Assembly: GCA_019022495.1 (NCBI GenBank)
Contig: JAFEKR010000017.1
Coordinates: 1-64,000, forward strand
Length of the DNA: 64,000 bases
Origin: Epichloe hybrida
Taxonomy: Eukaryota; Ascomycota; Sordariomycetes; Hypocreales; Clavicipitaceae
Direction of reading: 5' to 3'
Positions 63,562-64,000 of this stretch are shown here, piece after piece (the stretch's first letter is position 1; the number at the start of each line of letters is the position of its first letter). The translations under genes were made by a program, and so were the position numbers. A model generated the notes under the pieces. The model had not been told where the DNA came from and searched no databases. It saw nothing but the letters and a program-made list of their open reading frames with translations.

Positions 63562-64000
63562 GGTGGGCAGTCGGATGATCAAGCACACACAATGGGTCAA
63601 CAAAGTAAAGCAGTGCAGTGCAGTCGGACTTCCAACGGCTGGCTGAGCAGATGCAATTCGCCTGAACCGTCGCAGCAGCTCAACTGCGAACAGAGAGAGG
63701 GGGAAAGGAAGATGGAATGGAAACGGTTAATAAACGGTTGCGTGGTAATAAATGCTGGGAGTTACTAATTACTCAGTTACTCCGCAGGGCACGAGACCGC
63801 CCGCGCGGCCAAAAGCCAGCGAGCGTCATTATCGAGTGCGTTGAGCCGGAGTGCGTTGAGCCGAGCTGGGGAGCTCCCAGCTGGGTAGGAGCGGATGCCA
63901 TTCGTTGAGACTTGATCCACCATCAAAAAAATCAAAGGCCGAGCCTCATGTATGTACTCGGTCTCGTGTCCCTTCTCAATTTGCTCAATCCTACGTGCGT
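63562..64000. promoter_or_regulatory. Upstream region of OPI3 (to window edge)
   Basis: Promoter side of OPI3. It contains a GTGCGTTGAGCCG direct repeat (63836–63865) and GAGCTGGGGAGCTCCCAGCTGGG (about 63864–63886), an imperfect palindrome. No gene. Confidence 0.4.

Overview
The window is 64 kb of nuclear DNA from a filamentous ascomycete. Genes carry short GT–AG introns (mostly 55–120 nt) with CTAAC/CTGAC-type branch sites, codons prefer C or G at the third position, and intergenic spaces are long and rich in homopolymers and microsatellites. The gene set (AcuK-type Zn-cluster regulator, exgD-type glucanase, LSB5-like VHS protein, 2EXR protein, neutral ceramidase) and the protein sequences fit a Sordariomycete, most likely Hypocreales; this placement is inference from recollection of the families, without any search. 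There is no sign of a secondary-metabolite cluster, rDNA, CRISPR or prokaryotic DNA.

Layout. 1–2416 (−): 5' part of a HUL5/UBE3C HECT ubiquitin ligase, cut by the window edge, divergent from PAB1 (3990–6274, +). 7313–9207 (−): conserved fungal membrane protein, with a frameshifted coding segment just upstream (9208–9651). 10214–12553 (−): universal stress protein. 13555–14694 (−): mitochondrial ribosomal protein uS7m. 15657–16109 (−): a tiny dsRNA-binding-like protein. 16110–21274: gene desert. 21275–23722 (−): neutral ceramidase, divergent from riboflavin kinase (24431–25107, +). 25829–28023 (−): AcuK. 31555–34492 (−): MFS transporter with a frameshift and a long repeat-bearing intron. 35492–37640 (−): exgD glucanase, divergent from BCKDH E1-beta (38079–39349, +). 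Then on + come the actin capping protein alpha (39805–41008), cytochrome b5 (42060–42809) and TFIIE-beta (43717–44649). 45220–46022 (−): DsbA-like protein. 46931–47427: a clear TA-flanked, 50-bp-TIR miniature transposon. 48445–49934 (−): four-finger C2H2 factor with a 7.5-kb upstream desert. 57417–58075 (+): uncertain coding ORFs. 58557–59864 (−): 2EXR-like gene with an in-frame TAG. 60391–61872 (−): LSB5-like gene with a frameshift. 62606–63561 (−): phospholipid methyltransferase OPI3.

How they fit together. These are mainly housekeeping genes scattered over one chromosomal segment (translation, membrane lipid metabolism, flavin and branched-chain amino-acid metabolism, actin/endocytosis, transcription). 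I see no operon-like pathway grouping; ceramidase, cytochrome b5 and OPI3 all touch lipid metabolism but are unlinked in layout. The most unusual content is structural: the MITE, several reading-frame lesions in otherwise recognisable genes, homopyrimidine tracts close to intron donors, a recurrent GTACGGAT/ATCCGTAC intergenic palindrome, and gene-structure oddities (GC–AG intron, 17-nt microexon, stop-free 3n introns).
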